Source of the DNA: Odontesthes bonariensis
Taxonomy: Eukaryota; Chordata; Actinopteri; Atheriniformes; Atherinopsidae
NCBI RefSeq assembly: GCF_027942865.1
Contig: NC_134509.1
Location: forward strand, 30,326,197-30,390,196
Direction of reading: 5' to 3'
Length of the DNA: 64,000 nt
Shown here: piece after piece, positions 22,702 to 34,700 of the stretch
Position numbering within the stretch: the stretch's first letter is position 1
Layout: every line of letters starts with the position of its first letter
Notes under the pieces: generated by a model
Databases searched by the model: none
Seen by the model: only the letters and a program-made list of their open reading frames with translations
Told to the model about the DNA's origin: nothing
Position numbers and translations under genes: made by a program

Positions 22702-25700
22702 ATGGAAGTTTTTGTTACTTTGTTTCTGCTGTGTTCAGTTCTTCTTTTTACTCCTGGGACATCAGAACAAGAAAATGGTATTTCTGAATTTCACCTCTGA
22801 TATGTCTATAAATCTGATTTCATAGTTTTAATATAATGTATTTGTTCTAAGAAGAATTAGTTTTGTTCAGTTTTAGTACAACCACACGAGGGAATAATTT
22901 CACGTGTTAAATTTTTGTTTTAAGAAACAAGAAAAACATTCAGATTTCAATGTTTAATGCCCAGCAAATGTTTTCATTAATGTTACTCTAAATCAGAGGC
23001 ATTGGAAATATCTTAGTAGTAGACGGTTGATGTGATTTTTGTGTCAGAAAATGTTTTAGGAAAATTATGCAATCACATATAACAGCTAAACGTTGCATGA
23101 CGTCAAAGTTCGTGGTAAATTATTTATTTCAGTGTAAATAGTTCATATGAAAACCTGCTTGCAGTGTGGTTGTAACTTTTGTAAATCCGTCTGAATGACT
23201 GAATGTATTGGATTATTTTTTTAACACTTGCGACGCTGTGTATAATAAATCCCCTTTCTTTTTCTAGGATGCTTAAGACCTGAACTGACAGGCAATATTC
23301 AAATGGCTGGGCTCCAGAGGTTCTTTAGCCTCGGTGTGGAGGTAGCACTGTCCTGCAAACAGGGATACACCCCCGTGTCGAGTCCTCGCAAGATTGTTTG
23401 CACTGTCGGCGGGGAGTGGACAAAAACCAAATTAAAGTGCATACGTGCGTCTCCATTATTTCAATCAAAATAAGCTCATGTGAGAGATTATACTGCATGG
23501 AAACTGAATTTCGACATAAAGATGTGTTAACAGTAATATAATTCAAATAATGATAATTACTGACATCACCAATGTTTCTATTGTTAAACATGTAACTTAT
23601 ATAGTGCCATTTTGATCCTCTGTCTTTTAATCTTCTGTTTGGCTTTGGATCACAGCAACATGTTTTTGGGTGAATATCAATCAAGAATTCGGAGCAGTCA
23701 GATATGTAGACCTGCAAATCATTTCTAGTATGCTCTGTTGTCCTTTGACGAAGAACAAACTGTTGTTTAAAACTGGCAAAAATAAGTGAAAAGAATATTA
23801 ATTTACACATAAGGGTCACAACTTTCCAATAAATGACAAAGACAAAGTGTTGTGACTTATGTGCTGTAATGTTTCCTGTACTGTTTTTTTGTGCATCACT
23901 TGTGAAAAAATAACTAAATAGCAACACTTTCCACGTGAACCTGCTCTCCTATATTCTTTTCCACAGCAAAGCAATGTCCTTCTCCCGATCCACTGACGAA
24001 TGGAGACTTGTACTATGAAGATACAGTGTACCAGAGCACTATCAACTATACTTGTAATGAAGGGTAAAGCAAAGAATTACATTGAATTTTAATTGCGTAA
24101 CAGATTTGATCAAAAAGTCTTTTTTGATTTGTGTGTTTGCAAATAATGAACATCTTATGAGGTATACAGTTCTGTTCATAATATAAGGGGGAGAAATTTT
24201 ATAATAATGATGATATGATAAAATAAAATGATATGATGTGATAAAAACAACAGTGTTTAAGTAATCTGCAATTGGCTCCCATTGTATTTCATGTGATTTG
24301 AGTTGATGCATTTCTTTTAAAGCCTGAACTAATTGAATAACATGCCACTGCACAGGTATGTAATGATAGGATCCAGCTCTACTGTGTGCCAAGCCAATGG
24401 AACATGGAGCACACCTGTACCAGAGTGCATACGTATGTCCTCCACTGTGTTATTCAGTAGAAGAAGCAAAATACAACTGGCATCTTTTTAGTTCCAGTCA
24501 TAAAATTTCCTGTATTTTACTTTAGATATAAAGATACTTTAAAAATCTGATCATTGACAGCTAACCAACTCTAGAAACCTTTTGTAACTTCGCTTAAAAA
24601 AATGAACAAAGTTTGCAAAGTACTTTGTAAAAAAAAAAAAATCATCCATTTATAAATAAATGCAGGATAAACACTCAGATATGCTAATTAATCTAATCTT
24701 TGATGTTGTGTCTCTATTGTTGTAGCTGTGTCCTGTGGTCTCGCTCCAATCCCACAGTTTGGAATAGTTGTTTACGACAAGAGTGTCAGAGGGAACACAA
24801 CTGATTATGGCCTCACAGCTACATATGCATGTCTCCCTCCGTATGCAGTCTTTGGCAACCCAACAGCAGAGTGCACTGCCAGCGGCACCTGGACCCAAAC
24901 ACCTGTATGCCAAGGTATGAATATTGTAAAAGTGAACAGAGTCTCAGTCTGGCATGTGTACTGGATACCTTGGCCGACGGTTGAAAATGTAGACTGTAAA
25001 CTGTTAAAATAGTCTCCTTCAGTTTCAGGGTTCCAAAATTGCTGCATAAGTACATCTGCAACTTAAATAGTTCATTTTTAATACCTATGTTTTAGCTTTT
25101 GTCATACCACAGAAGCCAGTTTGCGCATCATCTGGCACAATCTTGTCCAAAGACTTTTCACTTTTCAGTTCTGCTATCAGTCACTGTGGGTTAGCTGTGA
25201 GCTGTGATTTTCCTTCTTTCATCCAATGACTATGATTATGCACTGCCTCACCATCCTCATATTAATCTATCTATACATTTTAACTTACTAATTCATGTAC
25301 AAAAGAAGATTATGTGTAATGAATGGACTAAAATTGTTCCTCCACAGTCGTGACCTGTCCTCCACCAGGGAACATTGAAAGAGGCTACATGTCAAGCAGT
25401 AACCAGAGAGAGTATGATTTCATGGAAAAAGTCAGATATGGCTGCGAAGAAGACAACTATGAACTGGAAGGGACTTTTGAGATTGTTTGCCAACAGAACG
25501 GCAATTGGTCTGAAAAGCCATCCTGCAAAGGTAGGACTGCAATCAGTATCACTGCTTTTATCATCAGCCAATTTGATAACAGCTGTGTGAGATACAGGAA
25601 ATTCAACTGTACATTAAACGTTATGTCAAGCTGTATTTTTGGGAGCTCAGTCTTTTCTTTTTTTTCATTTAAATAAGGGGTTGTGTAAAATTTTCCACAC

Positions 25701-27670
25701 ATTTCCCTGTTTTAACACAAATATCATTGTTACCTGTCTGTTCTGTAACTTTCATTAGCGTTGATCTTGTCCCAGTGAAATTCTATTATGAAGCTTAAAA
25801 TGTCATTTTAGTTCCATCAGTTTATTTTCTTTCTTTCTTTTCATCTTTTGATTTTGGTTGCATACAAAGGCAAATATATGGAATTTTTGAAAGCATCTGT
25901 GTTGGACTTGTGTCAGTTGGCCTGAAGGATCCTATATACTACATACATATTAGAAAATATCTGCAGCTAAATCAATGTTAAACTATACAGCATCAAAAGG
26001 ACAATGTATGTAAGGTCCTCCCAATTTCTGAAACTTGTATACAAAAAGTAAATATCTACACGCAGGGGGGGGCGTACAGAGGTGCTTTCACATTTGTTGT
26101 AATTTTGGGCTATATGAATAAAACAGAATTTAGTTCAATTGACTTGAATTGGCTTCTAAAGCCTCCTCAGGAGAGGTATAAATATAAAACCTCAATTCCA
26201 AAAAGGTTCGAATGGTGTGCATGTAAAAACAGAATGCAATGATTTGAAAATCTCATAAACCAATATTTTCATCACATAAGAACATAGAAAACATCTGAAA
26301 TTTTTCAAATGTGAGACATTTTTCCATGCCATTAAATGTATTAATTCATCTTGAGGTTTCACTGTCAACATCTTAATATGTTGACGCCAGAATTAACCAT
26401 ATTTAGACAAGAGGACAGAGATGGAGAGTGACACTTAAGATCTCATTCAAAAAGTAATTATCTTTAAAGCCTTATGTATGCTTTATTGTGGATTTGATTG
26501 TTTAGAAAGAATGTGTTTGGCTGACGTTACAATATTTGCATTTTGAAAAAAAATATTCACTTATTGCTTCATTGGAGAAGTTTTTCCTTGTTGGCTTCAA
26601 TTCCTAAACACATTAGATACGGTTTAAGAATCTTTTGGAATCTTCTCATAGGCCATTAAGGCTTAATTTACAAAATTATTTTATAAATTTACAGTATATT
26701 ATACGTATCACCACAAAAATACAAATTGCATTTAGTACATTTGTTAATGTAGTACAAGTGACATTTATTTCTACTTCTTTGTTTTGTGTGTAAATTTTAG
26801 CTCCCTGTCAGGTCGGCATACAGAAAGCAAAAATATTATACAAGGGAAGGAAGATCGGGATCAATGACCTACCATCAAACGTGGTCTTACACAAAGAAAT
26901 CGTCTCAGTCTACTGCAAGAACGAGGAAAGGAAATGTGGTTATGCTGTGCCGACTCAGTGCATCGATGGAACACTCAAAATCCCTGAATGCTTTAAAGGT
27001 AAGGCACATTCAATGACATAAAACAACACAATAAGCCAAACAGCAGCCAAATCCGTTTTGTCTTCTTGTAATAAAAGAAGTTTATGTTTGTGGAAATGAC
27101 AATACGCTGTTTTTAGACTCTAAGGACATCAGATTAAGGCGTTAAGGTCAAAGTCAGTGGGATTCAAAGCAGAATCCAAGCCAATTTAGTAGACTTTGAT
27201 AACATGTTTTATATCCTAACATAAATCAATAGAAAGCTATTTTTTTCTTTAAAAAAAAAACTTGTCTTCTACAAATAATTGTCAGATTTGGCTAGACGGA
27301 AACTTGAGATTACTTGCCATTTATAGCCACTACAGATTCTCACGTACAATAAGACTAGTAATCGCTTAAACCTGCAGATAAATAAAAAAATAAAATAATA
27401 AAAGCACAACTTAACACAATGGTGCATTTGGTGTTTGTTTTCCCAACTATAACAACGGGACAATATTTCTTGCTTATCTGGTGTTTTTTCTCACGTGATG
27501 AATGCAGGATTATCGTCCTGCCATCTTTCCTGCATTCTTCAGTTTTTAAGAATGAGACCAACTTAGTCTGTTTATCTGTTTGTTTGTTTGTTTGTTTGTT
27601 TCTAGAACCCACTGTGCTTAAATCTACCTTTGATTCGAGTTCACTTCCATCAGAAATTGAACAGTGTTGA
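22702..27670 (+). CDS. apoh: Apolipoprotein H-like (beta-2-glycoprotein I), copy 2
   Basis: Tandem paralogue of the upstream gene with the same eight-exon layout: 22702-22777, 23268-23444, 23967-24063, 24356-24432, 24726-24914, 25348-25530, 26801-26998, 27606-27670. All introns are GT-AG and in phase, coding 353 residues. Residues 1-21 are a signal peptide (MEVFVTLFLLCSVLLFTPGT). Four CCP domains follow (residues about 26-84, 85-142, 143-205, 206-266), then a six-Cys fifth domain (267-353) that ends exactly on the last Cys (SLPSEIEQC). The basic loop in domain V is CKNEERKC, closer to mammalian APOH than copy 1. Sequons include NYT, NTT, NGT and NWS. Exons 3, 4 and 7 have the same lengths in both copies (97, 77, 198 nt), supporting tandem duplication. 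Overall sequence divergence is large, so the duplication is not recent. Confidence 0.9.
26164..26360. repeat. Fish DNA-transposon-like relic in apoh copy 2 intron 6
   Basis: Phrases such as aaaacagaatgcaatgattt, aatctcataaacc, acatagaaaacat and gtgagacattttt occur in the order seen in a very common teleost short DNA-element family that often begins with ttccaaaaaagttgg. Borders and terminal repeats are not clear. Recognition is from memory. Confidence 0.45.
27576..27601. repeat. (TTTG)n short tandem repeat
   Basis: About six TTTG units run directly into the acceptor of the last exon of apoh copy 2, forming part of its polypyrimidine-like tract. Confidence 0.8.
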
Positions 27671-27742
27671 TACAGGGGCAGATCTCCAAATCTAATGAGG
27701 CCACTGGAGTTCGAAATAGAAGTTCTGTGTTCTGGTTCATGA

Positions 27743-27748
27743 AATAAA
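27743..27748 (+). terminator. Polyadenylation signal of apoh copy 2
   Basis: An AATAAA hexamer 73 bp after the stop codon. Confidence 0.7.
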
Positions 27749-28194
27749 GTATATTTGACTCTGTCTGCCTTTTCATTGCATATGATGCGGCTCCAATAAA
27801 TTCAGTTATCAATACATTATGTCAGACTCAGTGTTGATTAAGAATGTGTGGTGTATGGCTACATTATTTTGCACCGACGATTCACTGATGCAATGATATT
27901 TAAGACCAGTGATGAGGAACAGTATGTGTTCAGTAAGTTAATCATCTGATTAGTTTAAGCAAGATTGTTTGTTTGCCTTTTGATTCATGGAAAATGAATC
28001 TCCAAAATATGTGTATTAACAAGGTATAGTATATCATGTTAGCAATTTAGTTGTTGCTGATTCTGTGATTTTGCAAAAATGTTTTCCCTAATCTGTGTAT
28101 AAAAGCTTAAGCACACTACACATTCATTGATAACAGGCTTGCAGTGATGTAGGAGAAATATCATATTCAATATTTACTATTCAGAAATTAAACC

Positions 28195-28450
28195 TTTATG
28201 AATCAGCCATAACATTATGACCACAGGTATAATATTGTGTAGGTCCTCATCATTTTTACTGAAAGAGATCTGATCAATCAGAACATGCACAAAGAACATC
28301 TGATGGTGTCATGGACTGCCTGGTACAGGCTCTCTAGGAATGGATCCTTTGGTCCCTTATCAGTTGCCCTTGGCTCCTGACAGACTCCATCAGACTGATA
28401 TCCAGAAAATTTAGACTATTTGTGAGGTTATTTGAGCCTTTCCTAAGCGT
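28195..28450. repeat. Probable interspersed repeat upstream of nol11
   Basis: The opening words cagccataacattatgacca and tattgtgtaggtcct are typical of a dispersed fish element. The right border is not visible and no terminal repeats were seen. It is located in the 1.1-kb gap between apoh copy 2 and nol11; the rest of that gap holds no recognisable feature. Confidence 0.4.
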
Positions 28451-28738
28451 TTTTTTTTTTTAGTGACCACTGCTGTTCTGTTGGGGGAGGTAGTAACTGA
28501 TCTTTGCCTTCTAAGAGGCATGGCGACAATATGCAAGCTATTTTAGACTATTCTAAGTATTTTTATGTAGAAAATCATATCAGGAAAAACTTGTTACTAT
28601 TAAAAGCTAATCATTTTACATATCTCTAGGTTTAAATTAATAGAATTTCAAACAAACTGGATTACTGGCTGCAGGAGTAAACCAAATAGCTGAACACCAC
28701 GCAGCAGCGAGCCCTCTGGTGGCGGGTTCGTGGTCTAT

Positions 28739-28748
28739 TCTCGCGAGA
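28739..28748. promoter_or_regulatory. TCTCGCGAGA promoter element of nol11
   Basis: A perfect palindromic TCTCGCGAGA lies 31 bp before the nol11 start codon. This motif (CGCG element) is known from TATA-less housekeeping promoters in vertebrates, where it drives strong transcription near the start site. Its position just before the ATG implies a very short 5' leader. Function here is inferred from the motif and location. Confidence 0.6.
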
Positions 28749-28779
28749 TCTTACGAGCTCCACTTTCTTCTGGTCCAGC

Positions 28780-31700
28780 ATGGCAGCGCTGTATGAGGGA
28801 TACACGTTGTGCGGACTTGTTCCAAATCAAAATCTGTCTATATCAGGAATTCAGGGAATCGAAGAGGAGAGAGACAGCGATCATGTCATCGTTACAGACT
28901 CAACCAGATCTGTGACTCTGTTCAAGGTAACGTTTAGACTTTGTTTTGGCTCCCGTAACGTGTGTCAGCTGATCGGTGCGACCAGTGTAACTCGTGTTAG
29001 CATCCTCGGCTAGTCTGGGTGAAACGAGCCAGAGTCATGACGTCTGACTAAAAAAGATGTACGGCTTAAATTATATCGTTATATTAAAACACCTTTCTTT
29101 GAAAACAGACAGGAAAAAGCAGCTAGTTTAGTAAATTTGTTATGCTTGTCCTCAAATGCAGGCAGATGGCAGCTAACGCTAGCAAACATACACAACATCA
29201 CTTATGTCTAGCTTAAGGCTGATTTTTAAACTGGGAAGTTCAGTGAGCATTTATCTTATTGGTGTAATTTGCTGCTGTGTATAAATACAGTTGCTCATTT
29301 TAAAACAGCGTGTCGGCTTTAAGATTACCCGGTTCTTCCAAATGAAGTTAAATTGTGAAGCATGTTCTGTAATTTCTCATTTCTCTTCTGCTCGGGCAGG
29401 TGTCAGACCAGAAACCGCTGGGCAGCTGGACGGTGAAACAAGGACAGCATCTGACCTGTTCTGCAGTCTTCAACTTACAGACCAAGGAGTATATTGCAGT
29501 CTCAGACAACAAGGTACCCTGCTTCAGCATTTGTGTTGTCAAGATGGAGAGAAAGGTTTAGGTTCTTACAACAACACCATCCTCTTTAGCTATCCTGCAC
29601 ACTTTGTATTGTCTTCAATTATTAAACAGGACTTCTCTTTTTTCAAGTAATAGATTTGTCGATGCAGCGTCATCTATTTTGAGCCCCACTGCCCCACAAG
29701 GAACCAATCAATTCTCACCCAAAGTATACCAAAACTACACCAAACCCAGTTTATTGAAGTGAACATACACTTCCTTACCCATCCTCAAGATTTGCATCTG
29801 TGTTGCTGCTCATATCGCTTTACTTATACACCATATGTATTGATCAACTTTTGCTCTTGAATGTGAACTGATCCTTCTTTTTTCTTTGTTTAGTTCTGAC
29901 CCTCAGAGATGTCACTTGTATTTAAAAGTCCTTTTGTGTTGTTGGTTTTCAGGTGATAAGAATTTGGAAGGAAGAGGATATCATATTAGACAAGACCTTC
30001 AAAGCAACAGTGAGTCTAAATGTATCTTTTTTTGTTTCGGGGATAATTACATCAAACATGCAGTAAGCTGTTGTTCAGAAATGATACTAAATTCCACAAC
30101 TTTAAACATTTTCTTCCTTTTCACTGCTAACATATTGTATAATGATAATTGTATACTTGTGTTGAACTTGAATTTAATTCCTCTTTATTTTTGGCCTCTT
30201 CCTTCCTGTTAAGATTCCCTTTAGCACTCCGAGTACCAACCTGTAAAGGTCATTAGCTATGCTGTCATTAATGGTTGACAAATCTGAGGATATTATTCTC
30301 ACTCCTTCCTCTTATGAACTCTTTCTCATCAGGTGTCAGCAGATGTCTGGATGGTGCACTGTGTACGTGGAGGAGAGCCTGTGGTCTTATTTCAGAGAGG
30401 AGCCGTGAGACTGCTCGACTCCCTGCTTTCTGCTCCGCAGCAGCCCATAGAGGAGGTCCTTGCTCAAGAAGAGGCCATCAGGTTGGCGTCATAAAGCAAA
30501 CAGCAGCCATTTTTACACATCGCACTGAAGAGGAGATTGTTTTGGCAAACACGTCCTCATTGTTAGAAATTCAGTCGATTATTCACACATATCAGGCATA
30601 TCAATCAGTGTTTCCCACAGATGTGAAGGCAATGTGTGGAGGTGGGGGGGGTGTTGGTTGGGTGTAAAAAATTAAAATTCTTCAAAATAATTCCTTCATT
30701 AATAATTGGTCACACAAAACTTTATTGTATTAACCCTTAAGAACCCAGACCCATTTCTACTTAAATGAATAGACCACATAGAACCCATTTCAGAATTTTT
30801 TTCCAGAATACCACCCCCCACTGTCAGAGATCTGTAATGTGACATATATGTCACATTGGGAGTTAAGAACCTGGATAATTTCTCCATCAAGGAAAATTAT
30901 GGGGGACATAAGGATGTGTGACACCTGTGTCACGGTGGGTGACACAGGTGCGGCTTATCTGCAGATATTCACATCTTCATTGTAAACAAATGAATAACAT
31001 AGCTAATTACACTGGTCGGACTGTTCAGCTGTTTCAGACTGATACCTCCGGTTCAGGCTGGTCCTCATCATCAACACGCACGTCTCTCTTTCAATCGCGG
31101 AAAATATTTTTCAATACTCATCTGGATTGAAGCAGCAAACATTCAGTGTAAGAGTTTAAAAAAACTACTTTATTTGATTCACAGCTGCTAGTGTTTAGAC
31201 CTCGACAACCCAACTACATTTTTTTTTTTTTTTTACGGCAAACTTGCAACTAGTTAACTTTATAAAAGAAGGCGTAATCGCTTGGTTGCTATGGGTCGGG
31301 ACGGGACAACATTGTATTCAAAATATAAAATATTTTTATAGGACTTTTTAATGTGTGATTTTATAAAGGTGCACGTGATACCAACCTTTCGTGAATTCTT
31401 TCGGTTGAGCTAATCTAACGTGACGCTGAAGCTAGCAAGCTTCCACGCTTCCAGGGAAACACGGAGGGGAGGGGCTGTGTGTGTGTGAGTAGGCTATGCG
31501 AGAGAGACGCGAGGGACAGAGAGACGGAGGGAGAGCAGGGAAAGGAAATGCAGCTTAACGAATACGAGTATTTTTTTAAATAGCGTTAAAAAAAAATAAT
31601 AATAACGAAACGCAATATGTGGCGGCCGGTGTTTAATCTGTGGCGCACCGCCACGAATTAGTCTATGTGTGGGAAACACTGTCAATAGTTGAATTATTTG

Positions 31701-34700
31701 TTAATAAACCAACAGTTTTTTGCTCTGTACATACACAGACATAATTGGACGTTAAACGAGTTATTTTTAACCCGTTGTAAAGAAAAACCTGGGTTGCTGT
31801 GTAAATCGCATTAAAAAAGCAACGCGAATGCAGTGATTTCAAATTAACAGGCCTGTCACTAACCCATAACAATTAAATTGTGTAATTGCACTTATTAGAG
31901 ATGATCTTCATCATGGTTAAATAATTGTTATAATCATCTTTTTTTTTTACCTCTATGAAAACATAGGCGTGAAAGTGACATCATATTCCCACTTTGCTTT
32001 TCAAAGTTTAATAGAGCTGACCAACTAAATAGTTTAAAGCCTCATAATAACGTCAGTTTGTTTCCTTAAAAAATTCCTAAAAGGTTTTTATTTATGTTTT
32101 TATTTCTTTTTCCTAGAAAAGTTACATGAGTAAATATGTTATTAGTAGGCTTATTGTATAATAGTGCAATTAAACATGTACGGAGACATTTAAATTGTTA
32201 ATTGCAGTTACTTATCAAATTATTGCCTATTGATATTTCATTATTTGGACTGTCCCGAGAAACAAAATTGGGATTGAATGATGGAAGACGAGAAAATCTG
32301 AGCAAATGACATCTGTGCTCACTGCTGCCATGGTTGATGTTTAGAAACATCCAGGGATGTTGTGCATGTTTAAAAATGGCCTCTGAAATAATTCCAGTCA
32401 TTAGCAGTACTATGCCATGTGTTCTGATGATGTGTCATTTTTTCCTCGCTTCTTTTTTTTTTTTTTTTTTGGAAGGTGGAGCACCAGTGTAGTGGCAGAA
32501 ACTCAGCAGATCGTCATCTTCAGAACTGACCTGGTAACACTTTTTATATTTAAGGCCTCAAAACAGTTGGACATTAATTTAGTTCAATTTAAAGTTATAA
32601 CTACAGTTATAACTGTTTGCCTTAAATGATTGTCCCTGTGTGCCCACAGAGAGGAGATCATTTCCTCTACCTGCAGAGACTGAACCCCAACTCTCTACAG
32701 AGGTACCGGTTGGAGGGAGAGGAACCTGGACTCTCCCCGCTCAGCTTCTCTGCCTCCTACAGGGACAAACACATCTGCCTGCTTTGTCTCTGTACGTCTG
32801 AAATTCTATCCTCTGAAAATATTCTTAGTATCCACGTTTGATGGCTTAGTCGAGGGTTGTAGATAATGCACAGAGGAAAGAATCGGCACACCGGAACGCA
32901 AGTGGGACACCCACTAATATGACTTAAATATAAATTCAAAAATATAGATCAGATATGTGGGACGAAGAGAGTGGAGTCAAGTCAGTGGTGTCTGTGCAAC
33001 AGCTGCCTTCCGATACTAACACAGGAGCTTCAACCTCTGGCAGCTGATTTTTGAGGTGACTGCGTTAAACTGAATTAAGGGGGTGGCGCTTTAAAATGAA
33101 ATTGAATTGAACAAATAATAAATAGCCATAACTGAGGATTACATGACCGACAATAACTTTCCGTGTTTGGCAGCAGAGGCGTGGCTTGCTCTCTACCAGA
33201 GCCGTATATAGAGAGAGTTCGGCCAACTCGAATCATGGGCGCCATGTTCGCTACCAACGGCGAAGATTCCACCGTATATGTCAGAATCGCTGAATTTAAA
33301 ATACAAATAAGGCTCGATATATCATCAAACTTCGCTTGTAGTATTATCAAGATCCCTACATATGAACTCAAACATTAAGAACATCGTTCGTATACAAGGA
33401 GTTTGCTTAAAGCTGCAGTCTGCAAGATTTGTTGTTGTCATACGTAAAGTCCTAATTTTTGGCATTTTAAGAGTTTACATGATCTATCAGAACGCTTGAA
33501 GTTGAAAACGGTGACCTCCGTAGTCGCAAAATGCAAGAAATGCTTATTTTTTAACCGAAAAATAAAGTTATTCAACTTCCTGTCCCGCCCCTTCAAAACA
33601 CATGAGAACTCGTGCACGTAGACGTGCACGCCAGATGCGCCTACACGACTCCTCATTCATCAACTCACCTGTCATTTGCGATCATGGAAGACACAGTAAG
33701 TAGACAAGCCCGTAATGAAGTTCAATAGTCCAGATAAATAAGCGTGGGGACGAGCCTACCTTGTATCGCGCGTGCACAATCTGTGATTGACAGGCAGCAG
33801 AGCCCAGCTCGTAAACCTGATTGGTTACCTTTTACCGGTCCGGTCTGCAATTTTGTAAACAAACCTGCTGGCTTTGGAGGGACCTAGCGGGACATATAGG
33901 GGACCTAGAGAACAATTTTTTTTTGTATTGGGGTATTTAATGTACTACTTTCAGAATCCCCGGACAGTTCCAGGCATTATGCTTGAAAAAGAGTTGCAGA
34001 CTGTAGCTTTAAAAGAGGTTCTTGTTAACACAGGACCTAACTCATCAACTCGCGTTCTTAACCAGACATCTCTTATTTCACAAACACATGCATGAATAAA
34101 ACTCTCATTTCTAAATTGGCCAAATACACACAAGTTCAGTACATCCAAAATCTTCATGACTAACTCCTGAATTCTTCACAAAGAATTGGATGAGGCTATG
34201 GACGAGAGTTTCAGTAAGATGTAAATCACAGGGGAAAAGGACCATAACATTAGCCCGATAGCAATAATAACTTGGTAGTACCCGAGGCAAAGTTACGTGT
34301 TTTCACAAGCATAGGATGAGGTTTTAGTCAGATGTCAATCGCGGGAAGAAAGGACCATAACATTAGCGCGATAGCAGTAATAACTTAGTAACTGAGGCAA
34401 AGTTATGTGTTACCGAAATGTGGCTGTCTACATCGACATAAATTAAATGCACACGTCGTATTCACAGTAGGTGTTATATTGTATCCGAGTTACTGATGTT
34501 ATGACAGTAGCTGCTAATTTTCTAACTAGCATAAGGTTAGCATAAGGCTTGACTAACTTCAAACTTAAAGAATTTCTTAAGCAGTGTCAGGAGTTTTTGA
34601 GAGCATGGTATATATTAATGCTATTATGACTTTATTTTTTTAAGTAATTGTTAACAAAAGTAATAAAAAAAAAAGACATTTACCTCACACAACAGTTCTT

